DNA from: Desmodesmus armatus
Taxonomy: Eukaryota; Chlorophyta; Chlorophyceae; Sphaeropleales; Scenedesmaceae
Length of the DNA stretch: 64,000 bases
Reading direction: 5' to 3'
Assembly (NCBI GenBank): GCA_007449985.2
Contig: VIIQ02000674.1
Coordinates: forward strand, 62,001 to 126,000
In this document: positions 38,662 to 48,124 of the stretch, one piece after another
How the letters are laid out: each line of letters starts with the position of its first letter
Numbering within the stretch: position 1 is the stretch's first letter
Notes under the pieces: model-generated
What the model was told of the DNA's origin: nothing
Database searches by the model: none
Seen by the model: only the letters and a program-made list of their open reading frames with translations
Made by a program: the position numbers and the translations under genes

Positions 38662-39408
38662 CAGCATCATCAAAACTACACGGCAGCCCAACAGCCAGGC
38701 ATGGGAGGTGGAGCATCAATTTGCGGTCGCTTACTTGACTGATCGGGCATACTCCTTTGCCTCATCTTGGCTCCATTCACCGATGCTCAGGAAGTCAATG
38801 CCCCGGGCCTCAACCTTGGACCTCACCTGCAGTAGCATCATGCAAGAGAGTTAGAAGGAAAAAATGAAACACACAGAACTGACAGAAAACATTAGTCAGT
38901 TGCTGCATTGACAGTGCTTGGCAGCAAGGGAGAATGATTGTTACATCTGAGCCAGATGTCAACCGTTCCAAGTACTGTAGTTGGATCGTGACCTGTACCG
39001 CTCAGTCACACAGTGTAACTTTGACCCACATGTAACACAACCAGTCTGTGTCAGCACCATATGAAGAGTGCCGCATATTGAGAGCGGACCTCCTCAGTGC
39101 CTCTGTGCTGCCGTGGCTCTGTGCTGGCAATACATGCAGGTCCCCCCTCCCCCCCTTCAAGTGTGCCCTCCTCCTCCCTTCCCCCCCCGCCCTAGTGGCA
39201 CCTGCAATCATCCCGCCCCTCTCAATTCAGAGGACATCGGTCAACTGACTATCACTCCACACACCTGCTCCATAGATGCCAGTGTCAGCTGCAGGGTGCC
39301 CTTGCTGCTGTCCCAGTTGCGCTCAATGCTGGAAGCCATGTGTAGGAAGGGGCTCAGGTGCCCCCATTCAGGCACAGTGACCAGAAGCATACGAGTTTTT
39401 GCCGTCAT
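34626..39408 (-). CDS. family-1 UDP-glycosyltransferase, 8 exons
   Basis: Transfers a sugar from a UDP-sugar to a lipophilic acceptor (sterol, hormone or pigment; not determinable here). Exons: 39408-39265, 38826-38735, 38209-38142, 37450-37350, 36926-36884, 36595-36234, 35824-35695, 35329-34626; 547 aa, every phase agrees. N-terminal acceptor domain: LLVTVPEWGHLSPFLHMAS (Rossmann strand and G-H loop), ARGIDFLSIGE, MPDVIVTDGL, FDAAEKFELPL, FPLSMALMLAGYPNYNLP. The C-terminal donor domain starts at ELPPGWHMVGPM, then GEPVVFTAAGSM and the UGT signature IFITHGGLGSVHECLALGQA...VPFSNGADHCTIGQ. A Ser/Asn-rich insert of ~55 residues interrupts the donor domain after the GSM strand. A 43-bp micro-exon encodes the AEKFELPLA segment. 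No signal peptide or C-terminal membrane anchor is seen, so the enzyme is probably cytosolic. Family certain, acceptor unknown. Confidence 0.88.
36088..36110. repeat. 10-bp perfect inverted repeat in UGT intron
   Basis: AAGTGAAGTC and GACTTCACTT arms with a 3-base TGA loop. Confidence 0.6.
38270..38345 (-). mobile_element. possible divergent LINE 3' end in UGT intron
   Basis: Read leftwards it resembles the 9.9 kb LINE 3' end in layout: a CCCC...GGGG pair, then ACATAACAGCAACAG where the other copies have ATGTAACAGTAAC. The inner hairpins are not conserved, so this is a weak call. Confidence 0.35.
38530..38660. repeat. (GGCT)n microsatellite
   Basis: About 32 tandem GGCT units with one GGCTAACT break near 38566, in a UGT intron. 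Confidence 0.95.
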
Positions 39409-40127
39409 CTCGAAATGTATGCAGCTCTGGGAAAGCGTGATAGTGGCCGCTGCACAACTCAAGAGCAGCTGATGGTGGAGCAGAGTTTGAAGCTCACTCT
39501 GCTATCACTGTCTTGATATGCACGTAGCAGCTAGGACTTTATGGTTTGTTTCGCACATGATTAAAAATGCATCACACCCATCAAACAAGCCATCAAGTGT
39601 CTTGCGTAACACAACGGTAACTCAAGTAATCCACCCCGTCAATGGAGCCTCCCACGCCGCTCGATGGGTTGTTACAACGGGCCTCTTCAGAATCAGACGC
39701 TGTGCAGCTTGTGCGCATAAGGTGCTGCGTGGGTTTACTCCTGAGCAGCCGAGCAGCTGTGCCAGGCTGGGACCTTCGGTGCTGCTTCATCAATTCCATC
39801 CAACCAATCATAACAAATAGTTTTCAACAAGTTTGATAGGTTGGTCCTGTCTTGTAGGGCATGACATGGCTGTACAGCAGGCACTCCTCAACTCTCGACA
39901 GGCAGATCTGCCTGTCACAGTGTGTGAGATCTGCTTCTGAGCAGGCGACATGGCAGAACAAACCGGAATATCACATCTTGGTTGCCACTTCCCACACAAG
40001 GTGTTACATCATCATGCGCTTGACATGCGCTTGATGCCCAGCCGCTGGCCCATGTGCACCGTTAGTGCAGTGCTGCACTCCTCATGAGGACTGACCAGTC
40101 CCAGCTTAGTGCTGCCAGTCGCACACT
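39409..40127. other. spacer between UGT 5' end and carrier 3' end
   Basis: On the minus strand TGTAAC at 40008-40003 lies about 120 bases after the carrier gene's stop and fits the TGTAA polyadenylation word of volvocine algae. The part near 39409-39600 should hold the UGT promoter; no motif is clear. Confidence 0.45.
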
Positions 40128-43100
40128 TCACAGGACAAGCTTTGCAAACACAGACACCCACAATGTAACTGGCACAACGGCGAGGGTGTACATCTGCAGC
40201 AGCAGCCGCGCTGTAGCAGGTGCTAGGCTGGCAGTGCCTGGCTGCAGCTGCATCATCAGCACCAGGTTTTGAGCTGCAGACAGCAGGGAGGGACAGCAGA
40301 CAAGCATTGTGCTGTCAGTACGCAACAAATGAGTTGTCGAAGGTCGCATGTCTTAATCTTGCAGCACGGTCACCATCATCTGCTAGTCGCCGGCAGTACA
40401 CAAACATGGCCCAGACAACCAGCAGCCGCCTGCCCAATCAAGCAATACACATGCATATACAGGCTGCTGGTTGCCGATAAGGCATGAAATTTCTTATGTA
40501 TTATATTATATTATATTATATTATTATTGTTTTTTAGGCAAGCAGCATTGTACTGCACTTGTACTGCTCGAGCATCTTACCTGGAGGCATGCAGCTCTGA
40601 AGCAGCAGCATAAATGCACAAGCAGGATCCGGCGGCAGCAGTCCTCCCCTAAACGCTGCCAACACCATCAGACACGTTGCACTCGGCAGCAGCACAAACC
40701 GCACCGCTGCCACCGCCAACATGGCCCGCCACTCCCATTCATTTTGCGGCTGCAACTGCTTCAGCACAGACACACTGGCGTCATCAGCTGTACGAGCAGA
40801 GGCATGCTTCACATTGATGATGATGCCACCCGTGATGCTGCCGATGCTGCTGCTGTTCCCAGAGCCCGCAGACATGATCCCAGTGCTGCCAAGCACTAGG
40901 GGCTGTGCCAGGTCTGATCTGCCGCCCCCTGGAGACACCACTTCCACTGTGCCTTGCGCTGCGACAGCAGGGGTACTGCCTGCAGAGCCTGCATGCAGCA
41001 GGCAACAAGGGTTTAGGGTTTTTGGTTCAAGTTTTGGGGTTTAGGATCTAGGGGACAGCAGGGGTACTGCCTGCGGAGCCTGCATGCAGCAAGCAACAAG
41101 GGTATATGTTTTGGGGTTGAGGGTTTGGGGACCGCAGGGTGCTCCCCGCAGAGCCTGCATGCAGCAGGCAACAAGGGTTTAGGGTTTTAGAGTTTTGGGG
41201 GTTTTGTGGTTTAGGGGACAGCAGGGGTACTGCCTACAGAGCCTGCATGCAGCAGGCAACAAGGGCAACAGCTCCGCAAATGGATCACGCGAGGGGGTAC
41301 CCCCCTTTAATTGCACACACACACACCTAGGGTTTAGGTTTGCTTCCTCATGAGTGGGAGTTTGACAGTCAGTGCATGAAAGGTGTCATATTGAATGCCT
41401 CACATCATGCAACCAGTTGAATCCTGTACCCTTGAGGCCAAGGGTTCATTTTGGTCCGACCCCAGTCATGGTGTGATCATGGGGTGACAGCAATTGAGGG
41501 ACCAGTACCAACATGTTCCCCTTGCTTTCTGGTGACACCACAACTACCTCGAACTGCCATGTACACTTCACCACACCTGAGGGCCCCTCGCTCCGGAAGC
41601 CCTCGTCCTCTCCTGATGCATCTATGCCCTCTCCTGCTGCATCTATGCCGAGCCATGAGGTCCCCCAATTACCGTACTATACTGTACTGTTTGTGGTAAC
41701 ACCACAGTACGCAGAGCTGCCATGTACACTTCCTCGCACCTGTTGGCCCCTCGCTTCGGAAGCCCCCATCCTTGCCCAACATGTTCCCCTTAGCTTGTGA
41801 TAACTTACCACTGTGGTGACCAAAGTACACAGAGCTGCCATGTACACTTCACCACACCTGTGGGCCCCTCACTTGCCAAGTCCCTTCGGAAGGGACCAGT
41901 CGAAACAAGTAACTCCCCTTGCTTTGTGGTAACACACCGTTGTTACTGGCAGCACAAAGAGCTGTACACTTCATGTACAATTTGCAGCACCTGTGGACCC
42001 TTCGCTTCGGAAGCCCTCGCCCTCTCCAGCTGCGTCCATGCCGCTGTTATCATCTTCTTCGGCAGGTGGTGAGGATGCTGTGCCAGTGCTGCTGCTGGAT
42101 GGTGGTTGGCTGGCAAAGAGGGAAGCAGCCAGGACAACGGCCTGCAGACAGGACGAGCATTTAGCAACAGTGTACATGTTGAACTGCTGAGGTTGCACCG
42201 TTTGAGGCATGATGAGAAGGACTATCGTCACTTACCAAGTGAGACTGCCACCTGTGGCAGCACGTCACGTGAGCCACTGTGCATGCACAAACAGCCGAGG
42301 AAACCTGCATAAAAAAGTCACCCAGAGTACTCTGTACTGCGGTTGCTGTGGGCCCACTGTGAGACCCACATCCCAACACTTGCCCTCACAGTTACAGAAC
42401 TTGGCACGGCGGTGCCATACAAGCCACCAGTGAGCCATGGGGCCACGTGGGGACAACATGTCCAACCTTTTAACACCCTGAACCCTAAACCCTAAACCCT
42501 AACCCACCTGAAGGGCTAACGTGCCAGATGCCATGAGCTCGACAGTCTCCCAGCAGCAGCGCAGCACACCGAGCAGCAGCGACAACTCCCAGGCCACAAA
42601 CGGGCTGCTTGCATGCTGTGCCACGAACGCCGCTGCAGCATTGGCATCACACAGTAGGCTCCCGGCCGGAGACAGGCCCAGAGCAAGGCCTGCAGAGGAA
42701 ACAGCACCGCACAGGTACAGGTACAGGTGAAGCTGGGTAGGTGTTTTGTTTGATGTCCCAGTTAGAGCTCAGGCTTCCAGTGGGACACAGGCCCAGAGCA
42801 AGGCCTGCACGAGGAACAGCAGCGCACGTATTATGTGCAGGTGTAACCTTGTTTGATTGATACCAACAAGAGCTCAGGACCAGGGTGGCTATTGCCCACG
42901 AGCCTGACCTGAGAGACTGAAGTAATGCACATTGCAAGGACTCCTCACGGGCACGAGGCTCACTGGCTAGTGCCGAGGACGGGATGCTGTCTCCAGCTGC
43001 TGTACCTTACTGTGCTGTGCATTCAAACATGGGAGCATGCTGACAATGCGAGAAAAGAAGGCATACAGTGATTTAGGTTTAGGGTTTAGGGACAGCAGCA

Positions 43101-46100
43101 CAAAGGTCAAGATCTGACCGTCAGACACTCCCTCCTGTATTGCTTGGTACCAGACTGCCAAGGAAGGCTACTGCAGGCCGTCGCTGGCTTCTTGTGATGT
43201 GTCGACAGTTCACGTAAGAAATGACGCCTTCTGTGGCGATGCAGTAGTACTAAGCTGCTAACCCTCCAACTTGTGCCCCTTTGAAGTCCTACTGGCTTGC
43301 TTTTTGCTGATGCTGTCCATGTGACCAGCAGCTTCAAGTTGTCTTTATGCTATGCTATGCGATCCGCATGCAACAAGGACTGTGCGATGGGTGCCGGGCC
43401 ATGCAAGCCATTCCTCACACCCCAGTATGACCTACCGGCAAACACAGCAGTCACAGGTGGGTTGACCGCCTTGCTGCATCAGTTGCAGGACCTGCACAAC
43501 CCTCCAAAACTGCTTGACCCCCCCTCCACCCAAAACCAACCACAAGAAGCCAGCGACGGCCTGCAGTAGCCTTCTCTGGCGATCCAGTACTAAGCAGTTC
43601 ATGCTATGCTGCGCGATCTGCCTGCGACAAGGGCTGTGGGATGGATGACAAGCCATGCAAGCCATTCCTCACACCCTCATATGACCTACCGGCAAACACA
43701 GCTGTCAAGGGTGGGTTGATCGCCTTGCGTAGCTTCTGCACCAGCTGCGTCCGCAGCAAGACCTGCACAACCCTCCAATACCGCTTGACCCCCCCCCCCA
43801 CATAAATCACAAGAAGCCAGCAAGGCCTGCAGTAGCCTTCTCTGGCGAATTTAGTACTAAGCAGTGCATCTTAGTACTAAGCAGTTCACTCTATACTATA
43901 CTATGCGATCCGGCTGCGACCAAAACAACTGTGAGACGAATGACGGGCCGTGCAAGCGTTTGTTCCTCAGAACCCATATGACCTACCGGCAAACACAGCA
44001 GTCACAGGAGGGTTGATCGCCTTACGTAGCTTCTGCACCAGCTGCGTCCGCAGTAAAACCTGCACAACCCTCCAAAACCGCTTGACCAACCGCTCCGCCG
44101 GTGTATCCTCTTCTTGATCCTCTTCATCCTCACTGCTTTGCACAGCATACACAGCACGGCCAGCCTGACCCCCTGCACCTGCCGCTCCCGCTGCCGCTGG
44201 CGGCAGCTGCTTAGTAATCAGGACGGCTGGCTGACTGCTAGGAGGGCTGAAGCCGCCTGTAGTGCTGCTGCTGCTGCTGCCGGCGGCTGCGCTGGAGCCG
44301 CCGCTGCTGCTGCTGCTGCTGGCGGGCTTTGTGTCTTGAGCGGCTGCTACCAGTCGACGCCATAGGGACGCCAATGCGCTCACGGGCCCTGATAGCAGCA
44401 GTAGCACCAAGCGCATAACCCTGATATCCGATATCCTCAGTGAGGGGACATGGTGTATTGTACACCGTGTTAGGGGCTGTATGTGGGATGTCATGTTGGC
44501 TAGGCAAGCAGTCCATCCAGCAAGTGTAGCTGACCGGCTGTCAGTTACGCTGAGGGCTGGTGCAGCTCTGTGACCATCACAACTGCTGCAGTGCATTGAC
44601 GCTTCTGTCAGAACCTCAGCCACATGTTCAAACCCTTGTACCGTCTAGCACACGCACTTATGATTGTGGACATAGCGCCATTGACTGCCCAGTGTTACCG
44701 CCGCCGTATTTCATACGACAGAGCCGCTGGGGGATCAGCGGCTCTATCCTAAGAAATTCCCGCAACACCTACCTGCCTTTGGCCGCTTTGGCCCCTGCTG
44801 CTGCCTGCTCTTGCTGACCTCCTGAACCCTACTGTAGCCAAAAACCCACAGGCACGGCGACCACGCCGCATGGAACAGAGACATAAACCCCGCAGCCCTG
44901 CTAGCATCTGCTGCTGACAGCATGGTCATAAGGTAAAGCAGGGGCAGGGTGACAGTGTTACCAAAGCTGCACCCCAGCTCGATTAGCAGCGGCAGGGCGG
45001 GTGGGATGCCGGAGGATGGCGACAGCAGGGCAGGGGCAGCCTGCAGGAGAGTGAGAAGGGCAACAGTGAAAAACAGGCAGTGGTTGAGCTTGGAGGGAAG
45101 AAAGCAGGGTAGGTGTAAGGCAGGAAGCAGCGTGATGCCATACACAGCGTGCTCTTTGGGACCTGTGCCACAGGCCGAGCAAACAAATGCAACGCTGGGA
45201 GCCCTGTCAAATGATTGACATACAGGCAGTTGGAATCCCGAAGCAGCGTTCAAGCCCAAAGCTGGGGGTGACTTGCAAGGATACTGGGGACTGCAGTGGG
45301 GCACACACCTAACACCGCACACCTGCTTACCATAGGTGCCCTGAGAGCTGCTGCTGTGCTGGCTGCAATTGCAGCCGCTGAGGCAGTGGGGTGCAACTCC
45401 CGCCAGCCAAACAGCACACGGGTGACTACCCACCTGTATGCGCAGTCAGGCACAAACAACCCCACTCAGTGTAACGGTTACACCCTGGCCACAAAGTTGT
45501 AACAGCTAACAGAAGGATACAGCACAGTACAGCAGAATACAGTACAGGTAATGGGGACATAGTCCCAACCTTGGCACGACGCAAGGACTCATGAGGGTGC
45601 CCACAGGGCCTTCAACTTGTCGTAGCCCAGTCTGTCAGGTCAAGGATGAGGGCGATCGAGATCACCCAGCAAGACAGCCGTCCATCCCATACAAAGAGGG
45701 CTACCAGCTCAAGGCTCAGCCCCCCGGGCCTCAAACATCTCAAAGATAAGCCCACTACCAAATACACAGTATACAGCGCAGTAGGCTGTCCCCCCCCCCC
45801 CTCAACCCACGATGAACTCAGCATCAGGTTTGAGGTGTGATGTGGCTTTTCAAGCCCCGTGCAACACAAACAGGCAGCTGCTGGACACCACTGTGTGTGT
45901 TGTTGGATCTTGGGTCTGTCCCAGCAACGTACCTGCCTTGCACCGCTGCTGCTGCCCAGCGACCCAGCAGAAACAAAAAAATAATATAAAATATAATAAT
46001 AGTATATTACAATATTATTTTATCACAATATATTATTAGTAATTATTTATATTATTATTATTATTATTTGTTGTTATATTTTGAGAATGTCTCAGCAACG

Positions 46101-47099
46101 TACCTGCCTTGCACTGCTGCTGCTGCCCAGCGACCAAGCAGTGCACCAAGCGCTATCTGTGCAACTGCAATGGTTGGTATCGCCAACAGGTTTGCTGGCT
46201 GAGCTCCTGTCAGGGTCCTAGTGGTGCTGGCCAGCAACATGGCGGGAATGGTCACACTGAACGCGACCTACACCAGCGGCACAGAAGCAGCAACACAGAT
46301 AACTCCCACATGCAAGGCAAGTAAACCAGTGTTGGTTTCTACTGTGGTCGGCAGTGCAGGGCATGGTGTTGTCACCAGAATGCGACAAGTGTGATATGGT
46401 AAGAGGTGACTGACAAAAGCAAGCTGGCTGGCATGCGATACTGACACCACATCAGTGACACACAGCAGCGCCCAGGAGTACGGCCGCTGTGCGCCACTCC
46501 TGGCTGCTGAAGAGAGAGAGGCCCAGGGGACGTGCCAGTTGCTGGAGGGCCTGCAAGCTTGCTAAACGGCCTCACTACTGGCCACAGGTCACGTTGCAAG
46601 CATGGGTTCACTGAGTGATCGCTACAAGCTGTGACTGGTACTCCTGATGCATCCACTTACTTGTGACATCACTTGGGAGGTGTTTGCAGGAATCATGTGT
46701 CTGTTCCGCAGAGCAGCAGCAGGGTAACAACGGCAGGGTGTAATTTTTGGGGAAAAAGGACAGAAGACTGCAGTGCTGTGCTGTGACAACGCGCTGCCAG
46801 CTGCCCTCAGCATAGGGGTGTAGGAAATCACCCACAGCAGTACCCATCACCCGTGACGATGGTGCATATACCCAGCCAGGGGTCGGCCAACACCGCAACA
46901 CAATTGCAGCACTTGGGTGTCGTCCCCCACTTCTACTGCACTATCACTGCTACTGTCACATGCTGCAAAGGAAGCCAACACGGCACATTACGTAATCACT
47001 GAATTACATCATCACCCACCTGTGACTCATCCAGGCAACCACACCACATAAGAACAGCAGCTTGAAGGATGCCGCAGTCGCTGCCGACACAGCAGCCAT
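40128..47099 (-). CDS. PIN-LIKES (PILS) / auxin efflux carrier family protein, 10 exons
   Basis: Membrane carrier of the Mem_trans family; plant PILS proteins sit in the ER and move auxin. Exons: 47099-47020, 46700-46661, 46267-46104, 45433-45331, 45040-44819, 44476-43987, 42689-42508, 42141-41991, 40988-40581, 40273-40128; 661 aa, all phases agree. The N-terminal helices include SFKLLFLCGVVAWMSH, SVTIPAMLLAST and IPTIAVAQIALGALLGRW. Family landmarks follow: ELGCSFGNTVTLPLL, the conserved KAINPPVTAVFAG after a long Ser/acidic loop, VELMASGTLALQ, FRGGLLPPDPACAFMLLLQ, and the hallmark PPAQN formed across the last intron. The C-terminus is YTLAVVPVTLWVSVFAKL. The start was chosen as the Met closest to the first helix; an in-frame extension upstream is possible. 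The 5' edge of exon 44476 is the least certain border. Five of the nine introns carry tandem copies of an adjoining exon edge. Confidence 0.85.
40494..40540. repeat. short AT-rich tract in PILS intron
   Basis: TATTATATTATATTATATTA-type repeat, very unlike the GC-rich surroundings. Confidence 0.7.
40963..41268 (-). repeat. tandem copies (x4) of a PILS splice acceptor with telomere-like spacers
   Basis: The border of exon 40988-40581 (ACTGCCTGCAGAGCCTGCAT, then GCAGCAGGCAACAAGGG) recurs at about 41050-41102, 41134-41177 and 41216-41268. Read leftwards each copy keeps TGCAG before the exon sequence. Between copies lie TTTAGGG/TTTTGGGG-type words (41009-41044, 41176-41215). Confidence 0.85.
41573..42012 (-). 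repeat. tandem copies (x4) of a PILS splice donor
   Basis: The end of exon 42141-41991 (minus strand GGCTTCCGAAGCGAAGGG, then CCACAG/GTGC) recurs at about 41860-41885, 41733-41760 and 41573-41603 with a ~125-bp period. Copies keep a GT donor after CAG. The period also contains GAGCTGCCATGTACACTTC. Confidence 0.8.
42475..42506 (-). repeat. telomere repeat abutting a splice donor
   Basis: On the minus strand the donor of exon 42689-42508 reads CAG/GTGGGTTAGGG and runs straight on into two TTTAGGG units and a TTCAGGG unit. Confidence 0.85.
42787..42830 (-). repeat. copy of a PILS acceptor
   Basis: ACAGGCCCAGAGCAAGGCCT and the following GCACGAGGAACAGCAGCGCA duplicate the border of exon 42689-42508, seen at 42672-42713, about 115 bp away. 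Confidence 0.75.
43068..43092 (+). repeat. interstitial telomere repeat
   Basis: TTTAGGTTTAGGGTTTAGGG in a PILS intron. Confidence 0.8.
43426..44078 (-). repeat. tandem copies (x3) of the PILS NPP-exon 3' edge
   Basis: The real exon end at 43987 (KAINPPVTAVFAG, then GTAGGTCAT) is copied at about 43676-43776 and 43426-43525. Both copies still translate in part (the nearer gives LRKAINPPLTAVFAG) and keep the GTAGGTCAT donor. Period ~250-300 bp. Confidence 0.85.
44720..44745. repeat. 10-bp perfect hairpin in PILS intron
   Basis: AGAGCCGCTG and CAGCGGCTCT arms around a six-base loop GGGGAT. Too short for a miRNA precursor. Confidence 0.6.
45922..46138 (-). repeat. duplicated PILS donor flanking an AT-rich insert
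   Basis: A ~47-bp segment holding the end of exon 46267-46104 and its GTACGTTGCTG donor (46092-46138) is repeated at 45922-45968. Between them lies ~115 bp that is almost only A and T (45974-46085). Confidence 0.85.
45974..46085. other. AT-rich island
   Basis: Runs of TAATA, ATATTATT and TTATTATTATT in an otherwise GC-rich region. It could be an expanded microsatellite or an organelle-derived insert; sequence alone does not decide. Confidence 0.7.
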
Positions 47100-47514
47100 A
47101 TCCAACAGGCCGCTGGCAGCTGACAACCCTGCTGCTGCACTTTGTATGGCCGCTGGTGGTGCTGCTGCTGCTTTGTGCCTGCTAGGACGGTGCCAGAGGT
47201 GCCCTCTGGAGACAGCTTGGCTGCTATAGCTGCTGCGCCTCCAGCAAGTCGCCACAGGTCCTGGCGGCATAGCTGCACATCGGACACCACTGCTGCTACT
47301 GCTGCTGCTATTGCTGCGGTTGTTGGCCATAGGCTGTGTTGCTATCGCAGCCTCGGTCTGTATTAAAGATCTCCGTTGGCAGCTCTGCACACCAGCTCGA
47401 GATTGGGCTGGCTGCATGTGCATGCGCTGCTGCTGCAGATGCTGCAGGTGCTGTGTCTGGAGGTGTGCTGGCTGCATTGGCCGGTACTGGCTGCTGTGCA
47501 AGGGATGCATTCAG

Positions 47515-47613
47515 GTATTAGATTCAGCCGCTGCCAGGCGGTACGGCCTGATACGTCTGAGGTGGAGCACCAGCCTGGCAGAGCTGTGTGAGCTGAGAGA
47601 CCTTGGTCCCGAA
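47515..47613 (+). CDS. possible early exon of the 48-53 kb gene
   Basis: 33 codons, phase 0 at both ends, with acceptor ATTCAG and donor GAA/GTGAGT. The translation (RYGLIRLRWSTSLAELCELR) looks like a genuine helix. It lies upstream of, and in phase with, exon 48125. No start codon was found; tentative. Confidence 0.35.
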
Positions 47614-48124
47614 GTGAGTTGGACACCTTGCAGCAGCCAATGCAGGATCCACTTAGGTTCCTGCTGTCCTGTTGAGCCGACTGTGTGTCACCTACAGCTG
47701 ACTTGTGTGGCTGCAGCGGGAGTGTGTGAGGGTCACAGCCCCCAGATCGTGTGCTGCATGAAACGATCTGGGCAGTGGCATTCATCCACTGCTCCCCCAG
47801 CAGCAGGAGGCTCACTGCGCTGCACTAGACCTCGATTGAATGTGCAATGGTGACTATACTTGAAAGGGAGCATTCAAAAAGCTCATGTACTGCTGCTGCT
47901 GCAACTGCAGGTATACCCATGCAGCAGCGCATTCCTGTGCGATCGTTCTGCTGTTGATTTGTGCTACAGAAAACAAGCATCGGGTTTGTGCAGAGACTCC
48001 TTTATTGGAGGTAGTAACCAGTTTTGTCACCCTTCGGGTGCGTGGTGCCTCTCTCCCCCGCTGCAGAGCACGAATACTGATTCCAGCGTTGCTGAAGTAC
48101 TCTATTCGTTCCTATAATTCTTAG

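Noticed and set aside
38486..38738. Trp-Leu-Ala-Gly and Ser-Gln-Pro-Ala repeat ORFs
   Set aside because: Products of the (GGCT)n microsatellite in a UGT intron.
44720..44745. miRNA precursor
   Set aside because: A 10-bp stem with a 6-base loop is too short for Dicer processing.
47004..47510. Full 168-codon minus ORF as the PILS N-terminus
   Set aside because: Only the last 27 codons look like a membrane helix. The upstream part is low-complexity and may be 5' UTR, so the start at 47099 was preferred, with an extension not excluded.
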